The notes: a model not told the origin generated them from the letters alone. DNA of 64,000 nt from Kushneria sinocarnis (GCF_003633775.1 NZ_RBIN01000005.1:62001-126000), one strand, 5' to 3'; positions 26,845 to 37,453 are shown, numbered from the stretch's first letter. Numbers and translations: made by a program.

Positions 26845-26859
26845 TTGTCAAAGTGACAA
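26845..26859. promoter_or_regulatory. Dyad TTGTCA-AAG-TGACAA in the gap before lamB
   Basis: A perfect 6+3+6 inverted repeat 530 bases upstream of lamB and 180 bases upstream of the divergent RNase T2 gene. It is a possible operator for either; the regulator is unknown. Confidence 0.3.
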
Positions 26860-27241
26860 ATATCTCATATTCGAGAAAGATGGCCGCACAAGGGGATGGC
26901 AGGATTTCATAACGATACCAATGGAGCCAGCGCAATGGGGACACCGTGTAACCATACCCGAGCCGCAATGCGCACAATCGATAACATCTCATGCATGGCG
27001 GCAGGTGCTGAAAGGGCTCCTGAAAACCGGCTTACCAACCTGCTGACCTGTCCTGCCGTCGAGGTTGACAAGATGCCGGTAACGCAGAGAAGCGATACAC
27101 CCTTTTTGGCCTTTCAGACCGGCCCGCCGCGGTGACTCATGCACCGAGGCCGGCATTGTGCTGTCTCCCTGAAGAACAACAATGCCTTGCGCAAACCGGT
27201 TTTCCTTCAGGCTTGCGAACCGGAAAAGTGTTTCGAGCGGG

Positions 27242-27269
27242 TTGATGATCCCGCCAGCATCAATATAAA
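27242..27269 (+). promoter_or_regulatory. Candidate lamB promoter
   Basis: TTGATG and TATAAA are spaced by 16 bases, about 120 bases upstream of the lamB start. I did not find a confident MalT-box cluster. Confidence 0.4.
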
Positions 27270-27373
27270 CCATCAGTACAAAACATCAGGACAAAAGAAC
27301 AACCGATAATGCCGTTCCTGTCGTCAGGACCTTCATCGAATTCCGGGTATTGCGGATCGACAACAACCTTTAA

Positions 27374-28768
<1,395 letters not shown>

Positions 28769-28810
28769 TCGCGGACGCCTCGTCCGTCAGGGTTTACTGT
28801 TCATCTCTTC

Positions 28811-28840
28811 GGCCCCGGAGCGCGCTTCGGGGCCCTTTCC
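28811..28840 (+). terminator. Hairpin between lamB and malM, possible attenuator
   Basis: GGCCCCGGA/TTCGGGGCC (9 pairs including one G-T) has a 6-base loop and is followed by CTTTCC. It lies between two genes expected to share a transcript, so it may lower malM expression or stabilise lamB mRNA. Confidence 0.5.
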
Positions 28841-28860
28841 ATAGCGCGGGATAAAGCTTC

Positions 28861-29823
28861 ATGAAACGAGCGCCTCTTGCACTGCTCACCAGCGGTCTGC
28901 TGATCACGCTGAGCGGCTGTGCCGCCATGTCTTCGCCCACGACCTCGACGCCCTCGGTGGCAACCGGCCAGCAGGCGTTGAGCCGGGCGGCCGACTGCTG
29001 TGACAGCCTGGCCAGCCTGCCCTATCAGTCCCTGCAGAACCGGCAGAGCCTGACCCTGACCTTCGATGCCAACACCCCGGCCCACCACTTCAGTGATGGC
29101 AAGAGCTTCTTCCACGCCTTCGCCCTGCCCGACAGCCAGCAGCCGGTCGTGCTGCAGATCAGCAGCCCGATCGAGCAGGAACAGGTCGTGGCCCCCACCC
29201 TGCTGCTGCTGGATGACAACTTCCAGCCGGTACGCCGGCTGGGCAGCGATCAGCTCACCTACCAGGGCCCCAACGGTTTCCGGGATGCCCGCCTGGGCGG
29301 CGCCGTCAGCGTGATGCCGGGCCCCGATGCCGCCTATATCGTGCTCTATACCAGCGACAGCGATCGCGCCGGGAGCACCAGCTACGAGAATCCGGAGAAG
29401 ACCTACGCCCGGGTACGCGGTCTGGCCGAACCCGCCCTGCCCGACCCGGTGGCCGACCATGCTGCAACCGGCCGGGTGACCCTCGAGATCTCGCCGATTT
29501 CGGAAAACGGTAATCTGCTGGCGCCACTGATGGGTCGCCAGTCCCCCACGCCGCTCAATGCATCGCAGAGCGCGCGCAATACGACCTCTACGGCCCCTGC
29601 AGCAGCGGTTTCCGCGCAGCAGGCCACGGCCGCCTCCTCGTCACGACAGCGCGAGGCGACTCGGACTCAGCAGTCCGAGCTGGATTATCGCCGCATGATT
29701 CGCGCCGCCCTCAAGGCAGGGGATATCGAGCTGGCGATGCAGCTGGCCGATCGTGCCGAAAGCGCCGGCCAGACCGGCACCCGGGCGTGGCTGGCGAAAC
29801 AGCTCAGAACGAGCACGCCCTGA
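28861..29823 (+). CDS. malM: MalM-like maltose-operon lipoprotein
   Basis: A 320-residue envelope protein with lipobox L-S-G-C at about residue 20. The middle matches MalM: CCDSLASLPYQSLQNRQSLTLTFDANTPAHHFSDGKSFFHAFALP, then LLLLDDNFQPVRRL and AAYIVLYTSDSDRAGSTSYENPEKTYARVRGLAEP. MalM is a periplasmic protein of the maltose system; recent work links it to LamB at the outer membrane, and its chemistry is unknown. The C-terminal third is a low-complexity Ser/Thr/Ala linker and a helical tail. It follows lamB by 92 bases. Confidence 0.85.
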   Translation: MKRAPLALLTSGLLITLSGCAAMSSPTTSTPSVATGQQALSRAADCCDSLASLPYQSLQNRQSLTLTFDANTPAHHFSDGKSFFHAFALPDSQQPVVLQISSPIEQEQVVAPTLLLLDDNFQPVRRLGSDQLTYQGPNGFRDARLGGAVSVMPGPDAAYIVLYTSDSDRAGSTSYENPEKTYARVRGLAEPALPDPVADHAATGRVTLEISPISENGNLLAPLMGRQSPTPLNASQSARNTTSTAPAAAVSAQQATAASSSRQREATRTQQSELDYRRMIRAALKAGDIELAMQLADRAESAGQTGTRAWLAKQLRTSTP

Positions 29824-29884
29824 GCGCCCGCCCCGGGATGGCAGCGGCGCGGATGATGCCGCCGCCACCCCGGCCTCGGTGGGG

Positions 29885-31507
29885 TCAGCCGACCAGCCAG
29901 ACGGCCGCGTTGCCGGGCAGTTCCGTGTTCGGCAGCGCTCCGGGCAGGCTGCAGGCCTGTACGTTGCCGGCCGATGACGGCAGGGCCACGGGGTCATGAC
30001 CGAGATTGATGACGGCGGTCAGGGCGCCGTTGCGCAGCACCAGCACTTCCGGGCCGGGGGCCTCGAGCCACTCCAGCGAGCCCTCGCCCAGCTCATGCTC
30101 ACGCCGCAGCGCCAGCAGCTGGCGATAGAGGGCCAGGGTGGAATCACCATCGTCCTCCTGCTGATCGACCGCGTAGCGCCGGAAACTCTCCGGCTGCGGC
30201 AGCCAGGGCATACCATCACTGCCGAACCCGTAGGCGGGCGCCTGCGCCTGCCAGGGCAGCGGCACCCGGCAGCCATCACGGCCGATCTCGCGACCGGCGG
30301 TACGGTGATAGGTCGGGTCCTGACGATACTCCGCCGCCATGGTGGTGTGATCCGGCAGCCCCAGCTCCTCTCCCTGGTAGAGGTAGGCCGAACCGGGCAG
30401 GGCCAGCGTCAGCATGATGGCCGCCCGGGCGCGGCGCAGCCCCAGTGCCTCATCGGGCTGTTCGCCATGACTGTCGATGCCGTGCGGCCGGGCGCCGGGC
30501 TGTGACAGTCCCAGCCGCGAGGCATGCCGCACCCCGTCATGATTGGACATCACCCAGGTGGTCGGCGCACCCACGGCCTGCGTCTGGGCCAGCGAGTCGT
30601 CGATGACCTCGCGCAGCTCACCGGCATCCCAGCGCGCCAGCAGGTAATCGAAATTGAACGCCTGCTGCATCTCGTCGGCGCGAATATAGTGCGCCAGCCG
30701 CGCCTGCGGCCTCACCCAGGCTTCCGCTACCATCATGCGATGACCGGTATACTCCTCGAGTATCCGATGCCAGCGGCGATAAATCTCGTGTACCTCGTCC
30801 TGATCCCACATCGGCCCCATGCTGCCGCCTTCCACCATCGCCTGGCTGCCGTCCCAGTCGGGCAGCTCGGGCTGCTTGATCAGTCCATGGGCGACATCGA
30901 CCCGGAAACCATCCACGCCACGATCGAGCCAGAAACGCAGGATATCGTCGAACGCATCGCGCACTTCGGGATTGCGCCAGTCGAGATCGGGCTGCTTGCT
31001 GTCAAAGAGATGCAGATACCATTGCCGCTCGCCGGGCACGCGCGTCCATGCCGGGCCGCCGAACACGCTCTGCCAGTTGTTGGGCGGCAGCTCGCCATGC
31101 GCGCCCTGCCCCTCGCGAAAGATGTAGCGGGCACGCTCGGGGCTGCCTTCGGGTGACGCCAGCGCCGCCCTGAACCAGGCATGCTCATCCGAGGTATGGT
31201 TGGGCACCAGATCGACGATCACCCGCAGATCCAGCAGATGCGCCTGCTTCAGCATGGCATCGAAGTCGGCCAGAGTGCCGAACAGTGGGTCGACATCATG
31301 ATAGTCGGCCACATCGTAACCGGCATCCGCCTGCGGCGAACGATAGAACGGCGACAGCCAGATGGCATCTACACCCAGTTGCGCCAGATAGGGAAGGCGC
31401 TCCACGATCCCCGGCAGGTCTCCCACGCCGTCACCGTTGCCATCCATGAAACTGCGCGGATAGATCTGATAGATGACCGCACTGCGCCACCACGGCTGCT
31501 GAGTCAT
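29885..31507 (-). CDS. GH13 alpha-glucosidase (HaG-like)
   Basis: A 540-residue cytoplasmic exo-acting glycoside hydrolase of GH13 subfamily 23-type layout, releasing glucose from maltose, sucrose-like or other alpha-glucosides. It begins WWRSAVIYQIYPRSFMDGNGDGVGDLPGI. Catalytic residues are Asp204 (nucleophile, GFRVDVAHG), Glu262 (acid/base, MMVAEAW) and Asp324 (SNHD). Length and the QIYPRSF and FRVDVAHG segments resemble the known Halomonas alpha-glucosidase HaG, which also carries out transglucosylation. There is no signal peptide, so it acts on imported sugar. It is last in the ABC transporter operon, 51 bases after the second binding-protein gene. Confidence 0.92.
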   Translation of the reverse strand: MTQQPWWRSAVIYQIYPRSFMDGNGDGVGDLPGIVERLPYLAQLGVDAIWLSPFYRSPQADAGYDVADYHDVDPLFGTLADFDAMLKQAHLLDLRVIVDLVPNHTSDEHAWFRAALASPEGSPERARYIFREGQGAHGELPPNNWQSVFGGPAWTRVPGERQWYLHLFDSKQPDLDWRNPEVRDAFDDILRFWLDRGVDGFRVDVAHGLIKQPELPDWDGSQAMVEGGSMGPMWDQDEVHEIYRRWHRILEEYTGHRMMVAEAWVRPQARLAHYIRADEMQQAFNFDYLLARWDAGELREVIDDSLAQTQAVGAPTTWVMSNHDGVRHASRLGLSQPGARPHGIDSHGEQPDEALGLRRARAAIMLTLALPGSAYLYQGEELGLPDHTTMAAEYRQDPTYHRTAGREIGRDGCRVPLPWQAQAPAYGFGSDGMPWLPQPESFRRYAVDQQEDDGDSTLALYRQLLALRREHELGEGSLEWLEAPGPEVLVLRNGALTAVINLGHDPVALPSSAGNVQACSLPGALPNTELPGNAAVWLVG

Positions 31508-31558
31508 GATTGTTCCCGTAATCGAATGAACGTGAATGCGAAAGCTCGCGAACGATGA

Positions 31559-32848
31559 TCACCAATGACGCCGGTGCAGATGCTCCAGCCGCTGCGCCAG
31601 CGACTCGACCGCCGGCCCGGGCTGCGTCCCGCCGGAGAGCACCGAGTGCGCTGTATTGAAGATCTCGTTGGAGACCCGCGCATAGTGACTGCCCGTTACC
31701 GCCGATGGCCGCGGGATGGCGTTGGCCAATACCGGACGCAGCACATCCATGGTGGGATTGGCCGCCACCACCTGCGGCTCATCGTAGAGCGCGGGGCGGG
31801 TCGGATTCATGCCGTTGCTCAGGGCATGACGGCGCTGCACCTCGGCACTGGTCAGGTATTGCACCAGCTCGGCCGCCAGCCCGGGGTGATCGCTATAGCG
31901 CGATACCGCGAAGTTCCAGCCGCCCAGGGTGCTGGTCGACTCGCCGTCAGGGCCGTGGGGCAGCGGCGCCATACCGATCCTGCCCTGCACCCGGCTACCG
32001 TCGGCCTGGGCGAGCGACCAGACATAGGGCCAGTTGCGCATGAAGACCGCATTACCGCTCTGAAAGACACCGCGCGCCTCCTCTTCGGTATAGTTGAGTA
32101 CGCCGCGCGGCGCGATGGTGCCGATCCAGCCCGACACCTCGGCCAGCGCCTGTGCGGCCTGCGGGTTATCCACCGTGATGGTGCCGTCCTGCTCGACGAT
32201 GCGCCCGCCGCCGTAGCCGGCGATCCACTCCAGCGCGTTGCAGGTCAGCCCCTCGTAGGCACGCCCCTGAAAGACATGGCCCCACAGCTCGTCATGCCCG
32301 GCCTCGCGCTCGCCCTGCTGGATCAGGGCAGCAGTGTCGGCCATTTCCGCCCATGTTCCGGGCACCGGACGGTCGTATTTGTCCAGCAGATCGGTGCGAT
32401 AGTAGAGCAGCCCGGCATCGGTATACCACGGCAGCGCCACCAGCCGGCCATCAACGGTGTTGGCCTCGATCAAGGCGCTGAAGAAGGCGTCGCGCTCGAC
32501 GCCGGGCAGCGCCTCGCCGAGATCGACCAGATGCGGCGCCAGCAGTCCCGGCCAGGCGATATCGATCATCATCACGTCGACATCGCTGGAGTGGCTGTTG
32601 AGCAGCTGCTGAAACAGCGCCAGCTTCTCGGTGGTACCGTTGGGGGTGGAGACGACGCTGACACTGTGGCCGGTCTTTTCCGCCCACGCCTGCGCTGCCT
32701 GCGGACAGTAGTCACTGTCGCCGCCACCGCCGCAGGCAATGGCAATCTCCTGCCCGCCTGCGCTCCGGGCAGCACCGCCCAGCAGCAGTACAGCCGTCAT
32801 GCCGATACCGAGAAGCCGTGGTGGCTGTCCGAGGATGCGGGTAATCAT
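31559..32848 (-). CDS. ABC sugar-binding protein, second copy in the operon
   Basis: A 429-residue periplasmic solute-binding protein of the trehalose/maltose (ThuE/MalE-like, family 1) type. A signal peptide (LLGIGMTAVLLLGGAARSAGG) is followed by EIAIACGGGGDSDYCPQAAQAW. Diagnostic stretches: STPNGTTEKLALFQQLL, MMIDIAWPGLLAPHLVDL, LPWYTDAGLLYYRTDLLDKY, WGHVFQGRAYEGLTCNALEWI and RNWPYVWSL. It is clearly a paralogue of the binding protein at 35883-37151. The start codon shares a base with the stop of the ATPase gene (TGATG), so translation is coupled. It may give the transporter a second sugar specificity. Confidence 0.9.
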   Translation of the reverse strand: MITRILGQPPRLLGIGMTAVLLLGGAARSAGGQEIAIACGGGGDSDYCPQAAQAWAEKTGHSVSVVSTPNGTTEKLALFQQLLNSHSSDVDVMMIDIAWPGLLAPHLVDLGEALPGVERDAFFSALIEANTVDGRLVALPWYTDAGLLYYRTDLLDKYDRPVPGTWAEMADTAALIQQGEREAGHDELWGHVFQGRAYEGLTCNALEWIAGYGGGRIVEQDGTITVDNPQAAQALAEVSGWIGTIAPRGVLNYTEEEARGVFQSGNAVFMRNWPYVWSLAQADGSRVQGRIGMAPLPHGPDGESTSTLGGWNFAVSRYSDHPGLAAELVQYLTSAEVQRRHALSNGMNPTRPALYDEPQVVAANPTMDVLRPVLANAIPRPSAVTGSHYARVSNEIFNTAHSVLSGGTQPGPAVESLAQRLEHLHRRHW

Positions 32849-33975
32849 CAGGAAGGCTCCTGCTCGGTATGGCGCGCAGCGCCGGTATGGTGTGCCAGAG
32901 GCAGGGCGTGGCCGTCGCGATCGAACAGATGCACCCTGTCGGCATCGAAGTCGAGGGTGACCCGCTCGCCGCGCTCGAAGCGGCTGGGCGCCTCGGTGCG
33001 GCACACCAGCAGCTCGCCGTCGGCCATCTCCAGATAGAGATAGGCCTCGCTGCCGAGATACTCGACGTTGACGATCCCGATCCCCTCGCCCTCCGGCGCC
33101 GCCGTCGGGCGCAGATGCTCAGGGCGCACGCCCAGCTCCAGCCGCTCGCCGACTGCATTTTCCGGCAGCCGCTGCGGCAGCTCGCGCTCACCCACGCCGG
33201 GCACCTCGACACGACAGCCATCGTCATTGCCGGCGCGTGCCTCGACGCTGACGAAGTTCATCCGCGGTGAGCCGATGAAGCCGGCCACGAACCGGGAAGC
33301 GGGGCGCTCGTACAGCTCTCGCGGCGTGCCGATCTGCTCGACATGGCCGGCATTGAGCACCACGATGCGATCGGCCAGCGTCATCGCCTCCACCTGATCA
33401 TGGGTGACGTAGATCATGGTCGAGCCGAGACGCTTGTGCAGCCCGGCGATCTCGTTGCGCGTCTGCACCCGCAGGGCAGCGTCGAGATTGGAGAGCGGCT
33501 CATCAAAGAGCAGGATCTTCGGCTCGCGCGCCATTGCCCGGCCGATTGCCACACGCTGGCGCTGACCACCGGAGAGTGCCTTCGGCAGCCGCTCCAGCAG
33601 GGTGTCGAGCTGCAGGATCCGTGCCGTCTGGCGTACCCGCTCATCCACCGTCTGCCGGTCCGCCTTCGCCAGCTTCAGACCGAAAGCGATGTTCTGATAA
33701 ACGTTCATGTGCGGATAGAGCGCATAGGACTGAAACACCATGCCGATGCCGCGCTCCTGCGGCGTCAGGTTATTGACCCGGGCCTCGTCGATCAGCAGAT
33801 CGCCGTGGGTGATCGACTCGAGCCCCGCGATCAGCCGCAGCAGTGTCGACTTGCCGCAACCCGAAGGGCCGACGAAGACCACGAACTCGCCATCGCCGAT
33901 CTCCATCGAGACATCCTCGATCACCCGGGTGGCACCAAAACGCTTGTTGACCCGCTCAAGCCTTACGCCAGCCAT
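32848..33975 (-). CDS. ABC sugar transporter ATP-binding protein (MalK/UgpC/ThuK type)
   Basis: A 375-residue cytoplasmic ATPase that powers the sugar importer. The nucleotide-binding domain has Walker A GPSGCGKST (about residues 36-44), Q-loop GMVFQSYALYPHM, signature LSGGQRQR, Walker B ILLFDEPLSNLD and switch His in YVTHDQ. The C-terminal part (about residues 240-375) is the regulatory OB/TOBE domain of CUT1 transporters with LGVRPEHL. ATPases of this type can serve more than one sugar importer. It lies between the permease and the second binding-protein gene in one minus-strand operon. Confidence 0.93.
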   Translation of the reverse strand: MAGVRLERVNKRFGATRVIEDVSMEIGDGEFVVFVGPSGCGKSTLLRLIAGLESITHGDLLIDEARVNNLTPQERGIGMVFQSYALYPHMNVYQNIAFGLKLAKADRQTVDERVRQTARILQLDTLLERLPKALSGGQRQRVAIGRAMAREPKILLFDEPLSNLDAALRVQTRNEIAGLHKRLGSTMIYVTHDQVEAMTLADRIVVLNAGHVEQIGTPRELYERPASRFVAGFIGSPRMNFVSVEARAGNDDGCRVEVPGVGERELPQRLPENAVGERLELGVRPEHLRPTAAPEGEGIGIVNVEYLGSEAYLYLEMADGELLVCRTEAPSRFERGERVTLDFDADRVHLFDRDGHALPLAHHTGAARHTEQEPS

Positions 33976-34015
33976 ATGCCCTCCTGCACGAAATCGGAAA
34001 GTCGCCGAACCGCGT

Positions 34016-34858
34016 TCAGCCCTTGACCGCGCCGGCGGTCAGACCGGAGACAATGCGACGCTGGAAGATCACCACCAGCACCACCAGCGGCACGGTGACG
34101 ATCACCGACGCTGCCATGATCGGCCCCCACGGCAGCTCGTACTGGCTGCCCCCGGAGATCAGCGCAATCGCCACCGGCACCGTGCGCTGGGAGTCGGTCA
34201 GGGTGAAGGTCAGGGCAAACAGAAACTCGTTCCACGCCGCAATGAAGGCCAGCAGCCCGGTGGTGGCCATTGCCGGCCACAAGAGCGGCATGAACACCTT
34301 CGTTAGCGTGACCCAGGGCGAGGCGCCATCGACGATCGCCGCCTCCTCCAGTTCGTCGGGGAGCTGGCGCATGAAGGTGGTCAGGATCCACACCGTGAAC
34401 GGCAGGGTAAAAATGGTGTAGCTGAGGATCAGCCCGCCCGGCGAGTTGTAGAGATCAAGCGTGCGGATCACCTCGAACAGCCCCGAGAGCACCGCCACCT
34501 GGGGGAACATCGACACCCCCAGCACGGTCATCATCACCGTGGTACGACCGCGAAAGCGCACCCGCCCCAGCGCCCAGGCCGCGGTCAGTCCCAGCAGCAG
34601 GGCGATGATCACCACGCTTACGGCGACGATCACCGAGTTGCGGATGGCCGCCAGAAAGGTGGGCTGGGAGAGCACCGTGGCATAGTTGGCGAGATCGAGG
34701 CTGTCGACCCAGTAACTGACCTCGAAGAGCTCGCTCGACGGCTTCAGTGAGGTCACCACCGCGTAGTAGAAGGGGAAGATGGCATAGACCATCAGCACCG
34801 CGACCAGCAGCCAGAAGCCGAGCCTGAGCATCAAGGCCTTCAGCGTACGCAGCGTCAT
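34016..34858 (-). CDS. ABC sugar transporter permease (MalG/ThuG type)
   Basis: A 280-residue inner-membrane permease with six hydrophobic segments. The EAA motif is EEAAIVDGASPWVTLTKVFMPLLWP (about residues 180-205), which contacts the ATPase. It begins MTLRTLKALMLRLGFWLLVAVLMVYAIFPFYYAVVTSLKPS, typical of MalG-like subunits. Its start overlaps the stop of the partner permease by 4 bases, with GGGAGGTGG upstream, so the pair is translationally coupled. Confidence 0.93.
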   Translation of the reverse strand: MTLRTLKALMLRLGFWLLVAVLMVYAIFPFYYAVVTSLKPSSELFEVSYWVDSLDLANYATVLSQPTFLAAIRNSVIVAVSVVIIALLLGLTAAWALGRVRFRGRTTVMMTVLGVSMFPQVAVLSGLFEVIRTLDLYNSPGGLILSYTIFTLPFTVWILTTFMRQLPDELEEAAIVDGASPWVTLTKVFMPLLWPAMATTGLLAFIAAWNEFLFALTFTLTDSQRTVPVAIALISGGSQYELPWGPIMAASVIVTVPLVVLVVIFQRRIVSGLTAGAVKG

Positions 34859-35862
34859 GAGCCACCTCCCAGCTGGCGGCGGCCGAGGTAGAGATAGACC
34901 ACCGTGATCAGCGCAATGATCAGAAACAGCAGGGTCGAGGCCGCGCTGCCATAGCCCACGTCCTGAAACTCCACCAGCTGCTGGCGGGCATAGATCGACA
35001 TGGTCATGGTTGAGGAAGCGTTGGAGGTCAGCACGTAGATGACATCGAACACCCGCAGCGCATCCAGCGCGCGAAAGATGATCGCCACCAGCAGTGCCGG
35101 CATGATCAGCGGCAGGGTGACGCGAAAGAACACCCTGACCGGATGGATGCCGTCGACCTTCGCTGCCTCATAGCAGTCCGACGGCAGCATCTGCAGCGCC
35201 GCCAGCACCAGCAGCGCAACGAAGGGGGTCGCCTTCCAGACGTCGACGATGATGACCGCCCACATGGAGAGGCTGGCATCGGCAGTCCAGGAGAGCGGCG
35301 CATCGATCAGCCCCAGCCCCAGCAACACGTGATTGATGATGCCGAACTGGTCGTTGAGCATCCACGCCCAGATCTTGGCCGACACCACGGTGGGAATGGC
35401 CCAGGGGATCAGCACCGCCGCCCGTACCAGGGTGCGCCCCCTGAAGCGGGCGTTGAGCACCAGCGCCACGATCACTCCCAGCATCGCCTCCAGCGCTACC
35501 GACACCACGGTGAAGTAGAGGGTATTCCACACCGACTGCCACCACAGCGGATCGGCCATGATGCCGTACCAGCCGTTATCAAAGACCAGGTAGTTCTCGA
35601 AACCGATGAACTGCGCCCCTTCAAGACTCGCCAGGCTGGCATCGGTCATGCTGAACCAGAAGGTGCGCACAAGCGGCCAGCCGGCGACCGCCGCCAGAAC
35701 CACCAGCATGGGCGCAAGGAACAGCCAGGCAGCGCGCACCCGACGACGACGCACCCGGGTACCGCGCTCGCGGTGCAGGCTATCGGCCTGACGCTCGAGC
35801 GGTGCCGCATCCCTGGTGTCGCCAGCGACGTCGGCCGTCGCTGCCCGCTGTCGGGTGATCAT
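34855..35862 (-). CDS. ABC sugar transporter permease (MalF/ThuF type)
   Basis: A 335-residue inner-membrane permease, larger partner of the heterodimer. A basic N-terminal extension (about 45 residues) precedes AWLFLAPMLVVLAAVAGWPLVRTFWFSM. The EAA loop is YEAAKVDGIHPVRVFFRVTLPLIMPA near residue 235. It does not have the extra periplasmic domain of enteric MalF, which fits the ThuF/UgpA-like CUT1 branch. It starts 20 bases after the binding-protein stop with an AGGAGG site. Confidence 0.93.
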   Translation of the reverse strand: MITRQRAATADVAGDTRDAAPLERQADSLHRERGTRVRRRRVRAAWLFLAPMLVVLAAVAGWPLVRTFWFSMTDASLASLEGAQFIGFENYLVFDNGWYGIMADPLWWQSVWNTLYFTVVSVALEAMLGVIVALVLNARFRGRTLVRAAVLIPWAIPTVVSAKIWAWMLNDQFGIINHVLLGLGLIDAPLSWTADASLSMWAVIIVDVWKATPFVALLVLAALQMLPSDCYEAAKVDGIHPVRVFFRVTLPLIMPALLVAIIFRALDALRVFDVIYVLTSNASSTMTMSIYARQQLVEFQDVGYGSAASTLLFLIIALITVVYLYLGRRQLGGGS

Positions 35863-35882
35863 GGTGTGCCCTCCTCAGGCGC

Positions 35883-37151
35883 TTACCAGCGGCGCCGCTT
35901 GATGCGTTCGAGCTCGCTTTGCAGATTTGCGAGCCCCTGCTCGGCCCCGGTATTGCCGGAGAGCACCTCGTGAACGGCGTTGAAGAAGGCATTGGAGACA
36001 CGCGGATACTTGTCGCCGGTGACCGCCGAGGGCCGTGGTACCGCCGAGGTGAAGGTGTCATAGAGGGTGCCGAAGAAGGGCACCGCGGCAAGCACCTCCT
36101 CATCCTGATAGAGTGCCGGCAGGGTGGGGTTGTAGGCCCCCTCGATGGCGCGACGCTTCTGTTCCCCGGGCGAAGTCAGAAAGGCGACCAGCTCGGCGGC
36201 CAGCTCGGGATGTTCACTGTAGCGCGATACCGCCAGATTCCAGCCGCCCAGCACCGCCGCGCTCTGGCCATCGTTGCCACCGGCAGGCAGTGCCACCACG
36301 CCAACCCGGTCGCGAATATCGCTCTGCTCGGACTGCACCAGATCCCAGGCGTAGGGCCAGTTGCGCATGAACAGCGCGTTGCCCGACTGGAAGACGCCGC
36401 GCGCCTCCTCCTCGGTGTAGTTGAGCACCCCCTGCGGCGAGATATCGCCGATCCAGCCGGCGGCCCGGGACAATGCCTCTACCGCCTGCGGGTTATTGAC
36501 GGTGATATCGCCCTGATCGTTGACAATCGTGCCGCCCTCGGGATAGCTGGCAATCCACTCCAGCGCATTGACGGTCAGCCCCTCGTAGGCCCGCCCCTGG
36601 AACACGTAGCCCCAGAAGCCGCCATTGCCCTTTTCGCGTTCGCCGGCCTGAACGGTCTGCGACGCCGCGGTCAGCGCCTGCCAGGTGGTCGGTACCTCAA
36701 GCCCGTACTCGTCGAGCAGATCCTGGCGGTAGTAGAGCACCCCGGCGTCGGTGAACCAGGGCATCGCCACCAGCCGGCCATCAACGGTGTTGTTGGCGAC
36801 GATGGCCTCGAAGAAGTCATCGGTCGCGTCCTGCGGCAGATATTGCTGGAGATCGACCAGATGCGGCGCCAGCATGCCGGGCCACACCACATCGATCTGG
36901 AAGACATCAATATCACTGGAGCGGGCGTTGAGGATCTGCTGATAGAGCGACAGCCGCTCGGTGGCCGAATTGGGCGTCGACACCACCTCGACGCTGTGGC
37001 CGCTCTGCTTCTCCCAGCGCGCCACGCCGGCCTGGCAGAGCTGCAGTTCGGCGCCCACTGCACCGCAGGAGATGGTGATTTCCGCCGCCTGAACCTGCAT
37101 GGCAACCAGACCTGACACGGCCGCAATGCTCACAAGGGAGAGAGCTTTCAT
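35883..37151 (-). CDS. ABC sugar-binding protein (ThuE/MalE-like), first gene of the operon
   Basis: A 422-residue periplasmic solute-binding protein with a Sec signal (MKALSLVSIAAVSGLVAMQVQAAE). Core stretches are close to the second copy at 31559-32848: STPNSATERLSLYQQIL, DVFQIDVVWPGMLAPHLVDL, MPWFTDAGVLYYRQDLL, WGYVFQGRAYEGLTVNALEWI, FMRNWPYAWDL. The family binds trehalose, maltose, sucrose or related disaccharides; the downstream alpha-glucosidase supports an alpha-linked disaccharide. The start has GGAGGT. The region upstream holds overlapping inverted repeats (37223-37255) that may be its operator. Confidence 0.92.
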   Translation of the reverse strand: MKALSLVSIAAVSGLVAMQVQAAEITISCGAVGAELQLCQAGVARWEKQSGHSVEVVSTPNSATERLSLYQQILNARSSDIDVFQIDVVWPGMLAPHLVDLQQYLPQDATDDFFEAIVANNTVDGRLVAMPWFTDAGVLYYRQDLLDEYGLEVPTTWQALTAASQTVQAGEREKGNGGFWGYVFQGRAYEGLTVNALEWIASYPEGGTIVNDQGDITVNNPQAVEALSRAAGWIGDISPQGVLNYTEEEARGVFQSGNALFMRNWPYAWDLVQSEQSDIRDRVGVVALPAGGNDGQSAAVLGGWNLAVSRYSEHPELAAELVAFLTSPGEQKRRAIEGAYNPTLPALYQDEEVLAAVPFFGTLYDTFTSAVPRPSAVTGDKYPRVSNAFFNAVHEVLSGNTGAEQGLANLQSELERIKRRRW

Positions 37152-37453
37152 CAGACCTCCGGTGGCATACCGTTTTTTGCTGATTCACTGGAGATCTATC
37201 AGTAACAACCGGAGGGAGGGGCCACAAGCTGTACCTTGGTCGCTTGTGCCAAGGTCTATCAGCCCATGGTGCAGGGCTGCATGGCGTGATCGGCCGGGAC
37301 AGCGGCCTCGATACCGGTTACCGCTGTGCCCGCAAAAGGCAGCCGGCCGGACCCGGGTCAAGGCCGCGGCAGCGGGCTATCATGGCCGACGGCACCATCG
37401 TGGAATCTCCTGCGGTACAACGCGCGCTACTCGTCCGGAAAACGATCATCACC
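37152..37453. other. Intergenic region upstream of the sugar operon and of the ATP-grasp gene
   Basis: A 302-base divergent gap without a gene. It carries the overlapping dyads described at 37223-37255 about 70-105 bases from the binding-protein start. The half nearest the ATP-grasp gene is GC-rich, with open but unsupported in-frame sequence. No sugar regulator gene of LacI type is within the window. Confidence 0.5.
37223..37255. promoter_or_regulatory. Two overlapping inverted repeats, candidate operator of the alpha-glucoside operon
   Basis: CACAAGC-N12-GCTTGTG (37223-37248) overlaps ACCTTGG-N9-CCAAGGT (37233-37255). Both have perfect 7-bp arms. Mutually exclusive hairpins or two binding modes are possible. 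The site is 72-104 bases upstream of the first binding-protein start. Confidence 0.45.

Noticed and set aside
26756-27135. Short open frames in the gap before lamB
   Set aside because: No ribosome site, no conserved motif, odd composition; frames occur on both strands as expected in AT-richer DNA.
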